DNA from: an uncultured Paracoccaceae bacterium
Lineage (GTDB): Bacteria > Pseudomonadota > Alphaproteobacteria > Rhodobacterales > Rhodobacteraceae
Length of the DNA: 64,000 bases
Direction of reading: 5' to 3'
Assembly (NCBI GenBank): GCA_947498415.1
Contig: CANMKB010000003.1
Span: forward strand, 496,001 to 560,000
In this document: positions 1 through 8,235 of the stretch, piece after piece
How positions within the stretch are numbered: position 1 is the first letter of the stretch
How the letters are laid out: the number at the start of each line of letters is the position of its first letter
Position numbers and translations under genes: made by a program
The notes under the pieces: generated by a model
The model's input: only the letters and a program-made list of their open reading frames with translations
What the model was told of the DNA's origin: nothing
The model's database searches: none

Positions 1-214
1 TTGATTGATTACAGTAGTTTATGGTTGAATTGGGTGGGGACTGCTTCTGATTGTGTAGGCAGATTTTGGCTAATATCTGCAGATTATTGCCACATTTAGA
101 CAATTTGTCCGAGTGGCGTTCGAATTATGTGCCGTAACGTCGAGTCACAAGAGTTATTGAGTCTGTGCCGCATTCGCGCAAGCCTGTTTGAAGAGCCAAA
201 TTTGCGAGCAAACC

Positions 215-637
215 ATGAACCTACAGCTAACGATTCCAGAGATGACGCAGTATCTGGAGGATGTGTTTCCCCAGATGAATGGAGACTTTGCTATTGATCG
301 GTTGGATGAGCATATGACGGTTATGCGGTTGCGGGTGCAAAATAGGCATTTGCGGCCTGGCGGCACCGTGTCAGGGCCAAGCATGTTCGAGCTGGCAGAT
401 GTGTCAGCCTATGTCGCCACTTTGGCGCGGATCGGTAAGGTGGCTTTGGCGGTCACGACCAATTGTTCGATTGATTTTATGCGCAAACCTCAGGCGGATA
501 CCGATTTGATCGCAACCGCTGAGATGTTAAAGCTGGGCCGATCCTTGGCGATTATTGATGTCCGTTTGCGCTCAGAGGGCAGTGATGCCATCGTCGCGCG
601 GGCCAATTTAACCTATTCCATCCCTCCAAGATCGTAA
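215..637 (+). CDS. PaaI-family hotdog thioesterase
   Basis: Predicted cytoplasmic acyl-CoA thioesterase of the hotdog fold, about 140 residues, the usual size for PaaI/YdiI-like proteins. The block around residues 46-71 (LRPGGTVSGP followed by an acidic residue in FELADVSAY) matches the substrate and catalytic helix region of the family, and SIDFMRK further on fits the central strand. The reading frame is open upstream to a TTG at 188, but I take the ATG at 215 because it gives the compact family length; neither has a clear ribosome binding site. It stands alone. The preceding 1-187 stretch is AT-rich and shows no gene. The natural substrate cannot be told from sequence. Confidence 0.8.
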   Translation: MNLQLTIPEMTQYLEDVFPQMNGDFAIDRLDEHMTVMRLRVQNRHLRPGGTVSGPSMFELADVSAYVATLARIGKVALAVTTNCSIDFMRKPQADTDLIATAEMLKLGRSLAIIDVRLRSEGSDAIVARANLTYSIPPRS

Positions 638-817
638 TTCTTTACCAACCTGAGACTTATTGAAGCGTATTTTGGGGATGCGCATCCTTTTGATGCCGGG
701 CGGTCGGTTTAATGATTCACAGGCCTGATCTAATCAGGGTGGAATAGAATTGGTGAATTGATCGCGGGTTTTTACCGACATTCCCGTCTGCGGGCGGATC
801 TAAACCCAGATTCCCCC

Positions 818-1112
818 AAAAAAAAGCCGGGGCGAACCCCGGCCAAGTGATTTCTGGCATTGTCGACGGGGTATTACGACCGCCAGAATGCGACTGTCGA
901 AACAGTCAAGCCATCGGGAGTGACACCGATGTCAAAGCGCCTGAGGGACTGATGTTGCAAGTGCAGACCAGATCACAGGCAGCGATCCCTAACATGTTCA
1001 AAACCATCTATGCGCGCGTCCTGAAACAAGAACCGGAAGAGGGTGGTCTTGCTAGAGGGTATTGGTGCGCGCGACGGTCCTGAGCAGGCTTGGGAACCTC
1101 GCGAAATTGTAT
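818..1112 (-). ncRNA. candidate structured minus-strand RNA
   Basis: The 549-base gap between the thioesterase and the MocR gene has no convincing protein gene, but its minus strand holds a chain of hairpins followed by a textbook terminator. Seen directly: CTGGC/GCCAG arms around 854-886, GACTGT-TTCG-ACAGTC at 891-906, CATCGG/CCGATG arms at 912-931, and the terminator at 826-843. No minus-strand gene lies upstream, so the transcript would begin in the MocR promoter region. A 33-codon frame beginning ATGGTTTTGAACATG on the minus strand lies inside (about 907-1008), so a small mRNA is an alternative. I could not match it to 6S, SRP, tmRNA or RNase P RNA. The 5' end is a guess. Nothing else is seen in 638-817. 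Confidence 0.35.
826..843 (-). terminator. intrinsic terminator, minus strand
   Basis: Perfect 7-bp stem GCCGGGG/CCCCGGC with a CGAA tetraloop. Positions 818-825 on the plus strand are eight A residues, so on the minus strand the hairpin is followed by a U run. This orientation can only serve a minus-strand transcript. Confidence 0.8.
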
Positions 1113-1196
1113 TGATACACTACCCCGCGTGTGTTAGTGGTTGCTGGGTACAATGGTGTATGTTTTAGGTCTAGGAAAACATTGTAATGGGTACAA
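1104..1196. promoter_or_regulatory. possible operator repeats before the MocR gene
   Basis: The region up to and over the MocR start codon repeats short TTGTA/TACAA units. The 9-mer TGGGTACAA occurs at 1145-1153 and again at 1188-1196, 43 bases apart, and related ATTGTAT and ATTGTAATGGGTACAA patterns lie at about 1106 and 1181. MocR regulators commonly bind direct repeats in their own promoters, so autoregulation is plausible. This is pattern reading only. Confidence 0.3.
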
Positions 1197-2560
1197 ATTG
1201 GCAACCTTTGTTAGCGACAACGGGCGGAGCAAAATACAAGGCATTGGTAGATTGTGTGCGCAACGCAATCGCTGAAGGCGAGCTTGAACCCGAGCAAAAA
1301 TTGCCACCTGTGCGTGACCTTGCCTATCGGTTGGAAATCACCCCGGGCACGGTGGCGCGCGCTTATTCCATTCTTGTCGAAGACGGCACATTAACCGCCG
1401 AAGTCGGCCGTGGTACCTTTGTTTCAAAATCGAAGTCTGGGTATAACAATCAGAGCTGGCCTGATGTGATCGATCTGGTGAGCCCCCGCATTCCCAACCT
1501 GGGGCAAGAAGAGCTTATACGAGAGGCAACACGCAAAGTTGCATTAGAATTAAGCCCTAACGCCTTGATGCAATACCCAAAACGCGAGAGCAATTTGCCG
1601 GCGCGCAAAGCCTTTATGCAGTGGATGAAAGATGTATCAATTGGCCAGTATACGGTCGATGACATTGTGATCAGCCACGGTGGGCAAAACGCCATTTTAC
1701 ATGTGATGCAATCTGTTCTGCGCGGCAACGATCCCGTTGTGCTGGTCGACGAAGTGACGTTTTCTGGTTTTCGGAAAGCCGCTGAATTGTGTCGTGCAAA
1801 AGTGGTTGGGGTGCCGTGGGATGGTGAAGGACCAAGCCCCGACGCCTTGGAAGAATTGATACAATCCACAGGTGCGAAACTGTATTGTACCTCTCCAGAA
1901 ATAAACAACCCAACAACACGTGCCACTTCGGCCCGCAGACGCCACGAAATCGCAGATGTGGCCCGTCGATACGGTCTGCATATTCTGGACGACGATTGTT
2001 ATCATACTGGCCAACCTGTGGCCGAAAGTTATCGTGCGTTGCTGCCTGAATTGGGCTGGTACATTAACTCGCCTTCAAAGCTGGTGTCGCCCGCCTTGCG
2101 TGTCGGTTTCACTGTGCCGCCCAATGGCTGGGTCGGAGAGATGCTGCGGTCGGTTCAGTTCAGTCATTTCGGCGTGTCCTGTTTGCTGACCGAAGTGTTT
2201 GCCAGCGTCATGCTGAACCCCAAATTGCCGGGGATCATTTCTCAGGTACAAAATCGGATCAACTCTGACCTTCGTATCGCGGTGAACCACCTGGGCGGTT
2301 ACGCCATTCGGTGGCGCAGTAATGTGCCGCTGTTGTGGTTGGAATTGCCGCAAGGCTGGCGAGCGCCCGCTTTTGCGCAGGCCGCTGAGGCCGCAGGGAT
2401 TGAATTAAAAACAGCCGATGAATTCACCCTGCGGGATGGGCGCACGGTACATGCGATCCGGTTGGCGATGAATGGGCAAATTGATCAGGCGCGTTTTGAA
2501 GAAGGTGTCGCGACTGTGCGTCGCCTGCTAGACAATCCTCCGCGTAGTTTCACGACATAA
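1187..2560 (+). CDS. MocR-type GntR/aminotransferase regulator
   Basis: Transcription regulator of the MocR/PdxR class, 457 residues. Residues 15-80 form a GntR winged helix (KLPPVRDLAYRLEITPGTVARAY, wing VGRGTFVS). Residues 95-450 form a fold-type I aminotransferase domain that normally binds PLP or an adduct as effector. The PLP lysine is K298 in NSPSKLVSPALR, and ILDDDCYH near 266-273 fits the cofactor-ring aspartate and tyrosine region. An AGGA at about 1172 may be the ribosome binding site. Thirty bases downstream lies a TDT transporter in the same direction, the likely target or co-transcribed partner. Family members control vitamin B6, taurine or GABA genes; none of those pathways is next door, so the effector is unknown. 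Confidence 0.9.
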   Translation: MGTNWQPLLATTGGAKYKALVDCVRNAIAEGELEPEQKLPPVRDLAYRLEITPGTVARAYSILVEDGTLTAEVGRGTFVSKSKSGYNNQSWPDVIDLVSPRIPNLGQEELIREATRKVALELSPNALMQYPKRESNLPARKAFMQWMKDVSIGQYTVDDIVISHGGQNAILHVMQSVLRGNDPVVLVDEVTFSGFRKAAELCRAKVVGVPWDGEGPSPDALEELIQSTGAKLYCTSPEINNPTTRATSARRRHEIADVARRYGLHILDDDCYHTGQPVAESYRALLPELGWYINSPSKLVSPALRVGFTVPPNGWVGEMLRSVQFSHFGVSCLLTEVFASVMLNPKLPGIISQVQNRINSDLRIAVNHLGGYAIRWRSNVPLLWLELPQGWRAPAFAQAAEAAGIELKTADEFTLRDGRTVHAIRLAMNGQIDQARFEEGVATVRRLLDNPPRSFTT

Positions 2561-2590
2561 GCGAATGGCTATAGGTAAAGGGCAGGGGCA

Positions 2591-3559
2591 ATGATGACAG
2601 AGACCAACGAGACGAGCCTTAAACATTTTCCCATTGCTCTGTTCACAAGTGTGATGGGCGTTTGGGGGTGGGCGCTTGCAACGAATGCCGCCGCAATGGC
2701 AGGGTTTGTGCCGTCTGTTGTCGCTGACGCCCTTCGCATCTTGGCCAGTTGTGTCACCATCGCTGTTTCTGGCGCCTATGTCGTTAAGGCTGTGCGGTGG
2801 CCGCAGGCCTGTATTCAAGAATGGCAAGCGCCACCCACGTTGGCGTTTTTCCCAGCCGTATCCATTTCGTTGCTTTTGGTAACCATCGGGTACCAAGAGA
2901 TCGCACCTGGGTTTTCGGCGGCCTTGTGGCCCTTTGCCGTTGCACTTCAGGGTTTGCTTACGTTGGCGGTGATTTCCAGCTGGATCAGCCACCGCCCGTT
3001 TCAGATTGGGCAACTCAGCCCAGCGTGGTTTATTCCTGCCGTCGGGAATGTGATTGTGCCCGTGGCTGGGGTGCCCTTGGGGTATCACGAGCTGTCGTGG
3101 TTGTTTTTCTCGGGCGGGTTGGTGTTTTGGATTGTGCTTTTGACACTGGTCATCAACCGGCTGATGTTTCACGACCCTTTGCCAGAACGGTTACTGCCCA
3201 CCTTGGTCATCATGATTGCGCCGCCCGCTTTGGCCTTTGTGGCCTATGTTACGCTCAACAATGGCGTCGATAATTTTGCCCGTATCTTGCTGAATATCGC
3301 TTATGTCTTTGCGCTTTTGGTGATTGTTCAGGCCCCAAAGTTTCGCCATCTACCCTTTGCTCTTAGCTGGTGGGCCCTTAGCTTTCCTGTCGCAGGGCTT
3401 ACAATTGCATCCTTTCGATTTGCCGCGGAAACCGGAGCTGATTTTTACGCCTTTGTCGGCTTGTGTGCATTGGGTGTTCTAAGCCTGTCTTTGGTGGGGT
3501 TGCTGACAAAAACCACCTTGGTGCTGCTGAAAGGCGGATTCTTTCGCTCGGAAGGGTGA
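2591..3559 (+). CDS. TDT-family (TehA/SLAC1-like) membrane transporter
   Basis: Inner-membrane transporter of the tellurite-resistance/dicarboxylate family, 322 residues and about ten hydrophobic segments. The opening HFPIALFTSVMGVWGWALA matches the first helix of TehA-type proteins, and phenylalanine-rich helices typical of the gated SLAC1 pore follow. Family members move C4-dicarboxylates, sulfite or anions; the substrate cannot be read here. Two ATGs are adjacent (2591 and 2594); AGGGG at 2584-2588 suits the second slightly better. It sits 30 bases after a MocR regulator with no terminator between, so the two are probably one unit. Confidence 0.85.
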   Translation: MMTETNETSLKHFPIALFTSVMGVWGWALATNAAAMAGFVPSVVADALRILASCVTIAVSGAYVVKAVRWPQACIQEWQAPPTLAFFPAVSISLLLVTIGYQEIAPGFSAALWPFAVALQGLLTLAVISSWISHRPFQIGQLSPAWFIPAVGNVIVPVAGVPLGYHELSWLFFSGGLVFWIVLLTLVINRLMFHDPLPERLLPTLVIMIAPPALAFVAYVTLNNGVDNFARILLNIAYVFALLVIVQAPKFRHLPFALSWWALSFPVAGLTIASFRFAAETGADFYAFVGLCALGVLSLSLVGLLTKTTLVLLKGGFFRSEG

Positions 3560-3630
3560 TTTTTGTGGGGTAAAATAATACCTATTTTGTAAGTGGTTGA
3601 AAGCAAATGAATATATCGAGTTTGTTGCGC

Positions 3631-3658
3631 TTGACTGTGCATTTGGCACGTTTATAAC
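3631..3658 (+). promoter_or_regulatory. probable sigma-70 promoter of rplM-rpsI
   Basis: TTGACT at 3631-3636 and TATAAC at 3653-3658 with a 16-base spacer, close to the housekeeping consensus. It lies 66 bases ahead of the rplM start and leaves room for the leader described next. Confidence 0.6.
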
Positions 3659-3679
3659 CCGCCCATCACTAATCACAGC

Positions 3680-3724
3680 GTGGGTCTTGCCCGCGCAAGT
3701 CAACCAAACTTAGGTAGACCCACA
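3680..3724 (+). promoter_or_regulatory. foldable leader directly before rplM
   Basis: GTGGGTCT at 3680-3687 pairs perfectly with AGACCCAC at 3716-3723, one base before the ATG. A competing small hairpin CTTGC-CCGC-GCAAG (3686-3699) shares two bases with the outer stem. The likely Shine-Dalgarno TTAGGTAG (3710-3717) abuts the 3' arm. Many ribosomal protein operons are controlled by the protein binding such a leader; autoregulation by L13 is my inference. Confidence 0.4.
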
Positions 3725-4186
3725 ATGAAAACCTTTTCTGCTACCCCAGCAGACATCGAGAAAAAATGGATCATCATCGACGCCGAAGGCATCGTGTTGG
3801 GCCGTCTTGCTTCGATCGTCGCTACGCGTCTGCGCGGCAAACATAAGCCGTCTTTCACTCCGCACATGGATTGCGGTGACAACGTGATTGTCGTCAACGC
3901 TGATAAAATTCAGATGACCGGCAAAAAGCGCACAGACAAAAAATACTACTGGCACACCGGCCACCCAGGCGGCATCAAGCACCGCACTGCGGAGCAAATC
4001 CTGGAAGGTGATCACCCAGAGCGCGTTGTAACTGCAGCTGTAAAGCGCATGTTGCCAGGCAACCGTCTGTCTCGCCAGATCATGACGAACCTGCGCGTTT
4101 ACGCCGGTGCTGAGCACCCTCATGAAGCGCAAGCGCCAGAAGTTCTGGATGTTGCGTCCAAGAACTCCAAGAACACCCGGAGCTAA
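3725..4186 (+). CDS. rplM: 50S ribosomal protein L13
   Basis: Large-subunit ribosomal protein L13, 153 residues. Recognisable family blocks are [17 protein letters not shown] near the start, [11 protein letters not shown], the HTGHPGGIK loop, and [10 protein letters not shown] with NLRVYAG towards the end. The reading frame is open to 3680, but the ATG at 3725 gives the standard length and follows the leader. The stop is three bases before rpsI, the universal L13-S9 pairing. The N-terminal addition (ATPADIEK) and the short C-terminal tail are usual in alphaproteobacteria. Confidence 0.97.
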   Translation: MKTFSATPADIEKKWIIIDAEGIVLGRLASIVATRLRGKHKPSFTPHMDCGDNVIVVNADKIQMTGKKRTDKKYYWHTGHPGGIKHRTAEQILEGDHPERVVTAAVKRMLPGNRLSRQIMTNLRVYAGAEHPHEAQAPEVLDVASKNSKNTRS

Positions 4187-4189
4187 TCA

Positions 4190-4678
4190 ATGGCTGATCA
4201 AATCAATTCTCTCGAAGAGCTGAGCGCCGTTGCTGGTGACGAAGCTGTTGTTGCTGAAGTTGCAGCACCTCGTGAACCTGTTCGTGACGAACTGGGCCGC
4301 GCATATGCAACTGGTAAGCGTAAAGACGCTGTTGCACGTGTTTGGATCAAACCAGGTTCCGGCAAAGTTGTTGTAAACGGCAAGCCTCAGAACGAATATT
4401 TCGCACGTCCGGTTCTGCAAATGATCCTGGCACAGCCATTCACTGTTGCAGGCGTTGAAGGTGAATTCGACGTATACGCAACTGTGAAAGGTGGCGGTCT
4501 GTCCGGTCAAGCGGGCGCGGTTAAGCACGGTATTTCTAAAGCCCTGCAGCTTTATGAACCATCCCTGCGCGGCGCACTGAAAGCTGCTGGCTTCCTGACA
4601 CGCGACAGCCGTGTTGTTGAACGTAAGAAGTTCGGTAAGCGTAAAGCGCGTCGTTCCTTCCAGTTCTCCAAGCGTTAA
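4190..4678 (+). CDS. rpsI: 30S ribosomal protein S9
   Basis: Small-subunit protein S9, 162 residues. An acidic N-terminal extension of about 35 residues, common in alphaproteobacteria, precedes the conserved core [35 protein letters not shown] and the basic tail [17 protein letters not shown], whose end reaches the decoding centre, are intact. It is co-transcribed with rplM and followed by an intrinsic terminator. Confidence 0.97.
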   Translation: MADQINSLEELSAVAGDEAVVAEVAAPREPVRDELGRAYATGKRKDAVARVWIKPGSGKVVVNGKPQNEYFARPVLQMILAQPFTVAGVEGEFDVYATVKGGGLSGQAGAVKHGISKALQLYEPSLRGALKAAGFLTRDSRVVERKKFGKRKARRSFQFSKR

Positions 4679-4702
4679 ACGCTGCTGGATATATTTACGG
4701 AA

Positions 4703-4729
4703 AGGGCTGCCTTTGGGCGGCCCTTTTTG
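4703..4729 (+). terminator. intrinsic terminator of rplM-rpsI
   Basis: AGGGCTGCC at 4703-4711 pairs with GGCGGCCCT at 4716-4724 (one G-U), loop TTTG, followed by a T run. A second G/C-rich inverted segment (GGGGGCTTTGCCCCC near 4755-4769) follows. Confidence 0.85.
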
Positions 4730-4778
4730 CGTTTTTGGGGGGGCATGTGAATTGGGGGCTTTGCCCCCAAGCCCCCGA

Positions 4779-4800
4779 GAGTATTTTTAGAAAGATGAAG
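4779..4800 (+). repeat. dispersed intergenic element, copy 1
   Basis: GAGTATTTTT followed by AGAAAGATGAAG. The same 22 bases occur exactly, inverted, at 39908-39929, and close variants lie at 14190-14210 and 61508-61529. All are between genes, this one between the rpsI terminator and the 3' end of the TetR gene. Confidence 0.75.
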
Positions 4801-4809
4801 AGGGGTGCG

Positions 4810-5427
4810 TTAGGCGTCGGGTTCGATGAGGCCGAGTCCGCGTAGGTAAACGCCAATGCCCGTTTCCAAAAGGTCTTCGGGAGGGAAAGGACTTTGGGTG
4901 CCGGGGGAATTCCGGGCAAAGAGTTCGACAACCCCGTGGCTCATGGCCCAGATGTGGGCAGAGAACATGCTAGCGGGCGGGCGTTTTTCCGGTGGGATGT
5001 GTTGGCTTAGGTCGGCAGCGGCTTGCTCCATCACGCCACGGGCCCGGCCCGCGACATCGGCCAATTCAGGAGTGCGATTGACGGAGATACCGCTTTCAAA
5101 CATCGCAATGTAATGCCCTGGGTATTTGCGGGCAAAGGCCAGATAAGCACGGCCTGTGGCCTCAAAGCTGGCGAGTGCTGAGGGCTGGCCTTTGTCATAA
5201 GCGTATTGCATGAGATCTGCGAAGATTTCATAGCCTTGCCGTGCGGCTTCGGCGATCAGGTCTTCGCGGCCTTCGAAATGGCGATAGACAGCCGCGGGGG
5301 TGACCCCGGCGGTTTTGGCAGCCTCTGACAGGGTAAAGCCCGTTGGGCCTTTGGATTCAATCAGTTGCAGGGCAGCCTCGACCAAAGCTTGGCGCAGGTT
5401 GCCGTGATGATAGCCGCGTTTAGGCAT
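4810..5427 (-). CDS. TetR-family transcriptional regulator
   Basis: Repressor-type regulator, 205 residues. The N-terminal DNA-binding domain spans about residues 8-52 with a clear helix-turn-helix ([21 protein letters not shown]). The rest is a variable ligand-binding domain close to the WHG-type C-terminal domain of TetR proteins. The reading frame is open to 5589, but [12 protein letters not shown] at 5427 is the conserved start of this subfamily. The ATG lies inside the last codons of ppk2, an 8-base overlap (ATGCCTAA), so translation is probably coupled and both are one transcript. Ligand unknown. Confidence 0.9.
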   Translation of the reverse strand: MPKRGYHHGNLRQALVEAALQLIESKGPTGFTLSEAAKTAGVTPAAVYRHFEGREDLIAEAARQGYEIFADLMQYAYDKGQPSALASFEATGRAYLAFARKYPGHYIAMFESGISVNRTPELADVAGRARGVMEQAAADLSQHIPPEKRPPASMFSAHIWAMSHGVVELFARNSPGTQSPFPPEDLLETGIGVYLRGLGLIEPDA

Positions 5428-6289
5428 TCCAGATGTCCGTCTTCCCGCAGACGTCCGCGTCACATGAGCCAACCGCTTTAGCATCTTTTTGGGCGTAGTC
5501 CACTTGATGCAAAACGTGGCGAATGGCGTTGAGGCGAGCGCGGCGTTTGTCGTCGCTTCGGATAATCGTCCAAGGTGCGGGGGCGTCATTGCTTTTGCTT
5601 AGAGTTTCGTCAATCGCTTGTGTGTAGGCCTCCCATTTCTTGAGCCCTTCGACATCGATCCAGCTGAGTTTCCATTGCTTGAGCGGATCGCTTTCGCGTT
5701 TCAGAAAACGGCGCAACTGTTCGGCGCGTCCAACGTTGAGCCAGAACTTTACAAGGATGATACCGTCATCCACCATCATTTTTTCAAAATCGTTGACTTG
5801 CGAGAAAAACTGCTCCCGCTGTGTATCTGTGCAAAAGCCAAAGACCTTTTCGACAACGCCGCGGTTGTACCAACTGCGGTCAAAGAAGACGATCTCGCCA
5901 GCGGAGGGCATATGTTTCACATAGCGCTGAAAATACCATTGGCTTTGTTCGGTTTCCGTCGGTTTGGACAGGGCCACCACGCGTGCACCCCGTGGGTTTA
6001 GGTTTTCGCGGAACCGTTTGATTGTGCCGCCTTTACCAGCGGCATCGCGGCCTTCAAAGACGATGGCGATGCGGGCGCCGCTGTCTTTAGCCCAGCTTTG
6101 CAGTTTCACAAGCTCAATCTGAAGCGCCTCTATCTCGCGCTCATAGTCTTTGCGGCCCATGCGGGTTTTGAAAGGATAGCTTCTGTCCAGAATGGCGTCT
6201 TTGTCAGCCTCTTTGATCGCTGCACGCACATCACCCGGGGCCTTTGTTTCAAAGTATGACGAGATGGCACCATCAAAGGGCAGTTGCAT
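5420..6289 (-). CDS. ppk2: polyphosphate kinase 2
   Basis: Class I PPK2, 289 residues, which transfers phosphate between inorganic polyphosphate and nucleoside diphosphates. Walker [10 protein letters not shown] lies at residues 80-88, Walker [10 protein letters not shown] near 135-143, and the lid region with [14 protein letters not shown] follows. The length is standard for a one-domain enzyme. GGAGAAG stands before the ATG. Downstream it overlaps a TetR regulator gene by 8 bases, which suggests polyphosphate metabolism is linked to that regulator. Direction of the reaction (NTP synthesis or polyphosphate synthesis) cannot be told from sequence. Confidence 0.93.
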   Translation of the reverse strand: MQLPFDGAISSYFETKAPGDVRAAIKEADKDAILDRSYPFKTRMGRKDYEREIEALQIELVKLQSWAKDSGARIAIVFEGRDAAGKGGTIKRFRENLNPRGARVVALSKPTETEQSQWYFQRYVKHMPSAGEIVFFDRSWYNRGVVEKVFGFCTDTQREQFFSQVNDFEKMMVDDGIILVKFWLNVGRAEQLRRFLKRESDPLKQWKLSWIDVEGLKKWEAYTQAIDETLSKSNDAPAPWTIIRSDDKRRARLNAIRHVLHQVDYAQKDAKAVGSCDADVCGKTDIWNA

Positions 6290-6329
6290 GAAACTTCTCC
6301 GTTTTTTTCAATATGGCCATCGTGAGGGG

Positions 6330-7283
6330 CTAGTGCAACTTGGCACGTTCCGCTGCGCGATGGATTGCGGCGATCACGTCACGTTCTGCGCTGTGATGGG
6401 GCATGTGGCCGATGTTTGGCAGCACGGTGAGTTTCGCAGTGGGAAGGCGGCTGGCAAGCGGTTCGGAATGGATGCTGAGGCCGACAGTGGTATCTGCGTC
6501 GCCGTGCAAAAGTTCAACCGGCACGGTGATGTTGTCATATTGAGGGGCGAGGGTCTCGATTTCAGCCAGAAGGCCCGCGCGTTGCAGTGCATTTGCGCGC
6601 AACGATGTGCGGCGCAATGTCAGGCCGGGGCCAAAATAGGCGGCATATCCATGAGGTGCAGACTGGGGCAAAAACACGCTTTCAACTTCTTGGGTGACGC
6701 GGGTTTTTGGGATCCACGCCGCTAACAAAGCAATGGCTGGCCTGCCCAGAATGGGATGGGACGTGACCTTGTAAAACCGGCTCAGCCCGCTTGTCCAAGG
6801 TAAAGATGGGGTGGCCAATGCCACCAAAGCCGAAACGTTTTCAGGGTGCTGCACGGCCCAGGCCAAAGCGACAGAGCCGCCGTAGCTTTGGCCCAGCACA
6901 ATTGGGCGGTCTGCGCCCAGTTGCGCTGCGGCTTTTTGCAAGATTTCAGCTTGGCGAGAAAGCGTGGCGTCAGGCATGGGGTCTGAATACCCAAGGCCGG
7001 GGCGGTCAAAAGCGATGACGCGGAAGTCAGCTGCCAGTTTGTCGACCAAAGAAAATGTGAAATCGCGCACGGACCCCGAAGAGCCATGGATCAGCACGAG
7101 ATCAGGACCAGAGCCGCGCACAACCGCATGAATGCGGTGCCCGTCTATGTCGATGATTTGGCCTTCTGGCGGATAGTCTTGCTCGGCCTGCGCCTCGTTG
7201 GCGCGGGCCTTAAACATCGTGACCACTGCCGCCAAAGCAACAAGAAGACCGAATAAAATAAAAAGCTTAAGTGCCAATTTCAT
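6330..7283 (-). CDS. alpha/beta hydrolase with N-terminal membrane anchor
   Basis: Alpha/beta-fold hydrolase, 317 residues. A hydrophobic helix at residues 5-23 anchors or exports the protein, so the catalytic domain probably sits in the periplasm. The nucleophile is S133 in GQSYGG, with the acid in LLHGDAD (D262 or D264) and H293 in PNIGHMPHH; the oxyanion region is LIHGSSG. It starts 17 bases inside the end of metA, so the two are translationally linked, although no functional tie to methionine synthesis is apparent. The substrate is unknown; esterase, lipase or haloalkane-dehalogenase-like activities are possible. Confidence 0.85.
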   Translation of the reverse strand: MKLALKLFILFGLLVALAAVVTMFKARANEAQAEQDYPPEGQIIDIDGHRIHAVVRGSGPDLVLIHGSSGSVRDFTFSLVDKLAADFRVIAFDRPGLGYSDPMPDATLSRQAEILQKAAAQLGADRPIVLGQSYGGSVALAWAVQHPENVSALVALATPSLPWTSGLSRFYKVTSHPILGRPAIALLAAWIPKTRVTQEVESVFLPQSAPHGYAAYFGPGLTLRRTSLRANALQRAGLLAEIETLAPQYDNITVPVELLHGDADTTVGLSIHSEPLASRLPTAKLTVLPNIGHMPHHSAERDVIAAIHRAAERAKLH

Positions 7284-8190
7284 TCATATCGTATTTTGTC
7301 GTTTCATACACTTCCGTGATCCAGTTGCCGTACAGCAGATGTGCGTGACTGCGCCATCGGTTCTGCGGCGGTTGAGATGGATCATCATCAGGATAGTAGT
7401 TCATTGGCACATTAATAGGAGTGCCTTCGGCCACATCCCGATCATATTCTTGTTTGAGCGTGTCGCTGTCATACTCAAAATGGTTGAAGATATAGAGTGC
7501 GCGATGCTTGGTGTCTTCCACCAAACAAGGGCCAGTCTCCTCGCTGCCAAGCAGCGTTTTTAACCCGGGTGCGGCCGCGATTTCGTCTTGTTTCATTTCC
7601 GTCCAGCGGCTGACTGGGATCACGCAATCATCTGAAAAACCACGCAAATAATGGCTGGTGGCATCAAGGTTTTGATGCCGGAAGCACCCAAAGGCCTTGG
7701 CATCCAGCAAGTGTTTTTTCACGCCGTGGAAATAGTTGATCATCGCCATCCCCCCCCAGCACACACCAAAGGTGGAATGCACATGGGTTTGGGTCCAGTC
7801 AAAGACCTCGCACAGTTCTTTCCAATAGGTGACATCGTTAAACGGCATCTGCTCGATCGGAGCGCCGGTGATGATCAGCCCGTCAAATTTTTCACCGCTG
7901 GCTTTCACCTCGGAAAAGGGGCGATAGAATTCGGCCATATGTTCGGCTGCGGTGTTTTTGGTTTTGTGCTCGCTCATGCGGATCAAAGACAGTTCGATCT
8001 GCAAAGCCGTGGCGCCAATCAGACGGGCGAATTGGTTTTCCGTCTGAATCTTTTTGGGCATCAGGTTGAGCAACCCAATACGCAAAGGGCGAATATCCTG
8101 CCGTGCTGCATCACTTTCCGACATGACCATCACGCCTTCGCGCGAAAGCACGTCAAAGGCAGGCAGGTCGGAGGGCAGTTTGATGGGCAT
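7267..8190 (-). CDS. metA: homoserine O-acyltransferase MetA, probably acetyl-CoA specific
   Basis: First committed enzyme of methionine synthesis, 307 residues, glutamine-amidotransferase-like fold. Catalytic C144 is in FGVCWGG; H237 and E239 are in FNHFEYD. At the position that sets acyl donor choice (G111 in the E. coli succinyltransferase, APLGLVEF) this protein has E113 in APIEQMPF, which in the family goes with acetyl-CoA use. So homoserine O-acetyltransferase is predicted despite the common HTS label. The gene is 45 bases downstream of a P-loop protein and overlaps a hydrolase gene. No room exists for a SAM-II riboswitch in the short upstream gap. Confidence 0.94.
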   Translation of the reverse strand: MPIKLPSDLPAFDVLSREGVMVMSESDAARQDIRPLRIGLLNLMPKKIQTENQFARLIGATALQIELSLIRMSEHKTKNTAAEHMAEFYRPFSEVKASGEKFDGLIITGAPIEQMPFNDVTYWKELCEVFDWTQTHVHSTFGVCWGGMAMINYFHGVKKHLLDAKAFGCFRHQNLDATSHYLRGFSDDCVIPVSRWTEMKQDEIAAAPGLKTLLGSEETGPCLVEDTKHRALYIFNHFEYDSDTLKQEYDRDVAEGTPINVPMNYYPDDDPSQPPQNRWRSHAHLLYGNWITEVYETTKYDMNEIGT

Positions 8191-8235
8191 CGGACAATCT
8201 TCCTATATGTTGGAAGGCCCTATGTAAGTCAGGAA

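Noticed and set aside
847..1083. 78-codon open frame on the plus strand
   Set aside because: It starts inside the terminator loop region, has no ribosome binding site, and its residues show no domain; the minus-strand hairpins explain the same stretch better.
2528..3172. 214-codon frame on the minus strand across the TDT gene
   Set aside because: It is rich in Arg, His and Pro with no domain, as expected opposite a real coding frame.
8191..8235. SAM-II riboswitch before metA
   Set aside because: The upstream gap is only 45 bases and lacks the pseudoknot core; metA is inside a transcript with the P-loop gene.
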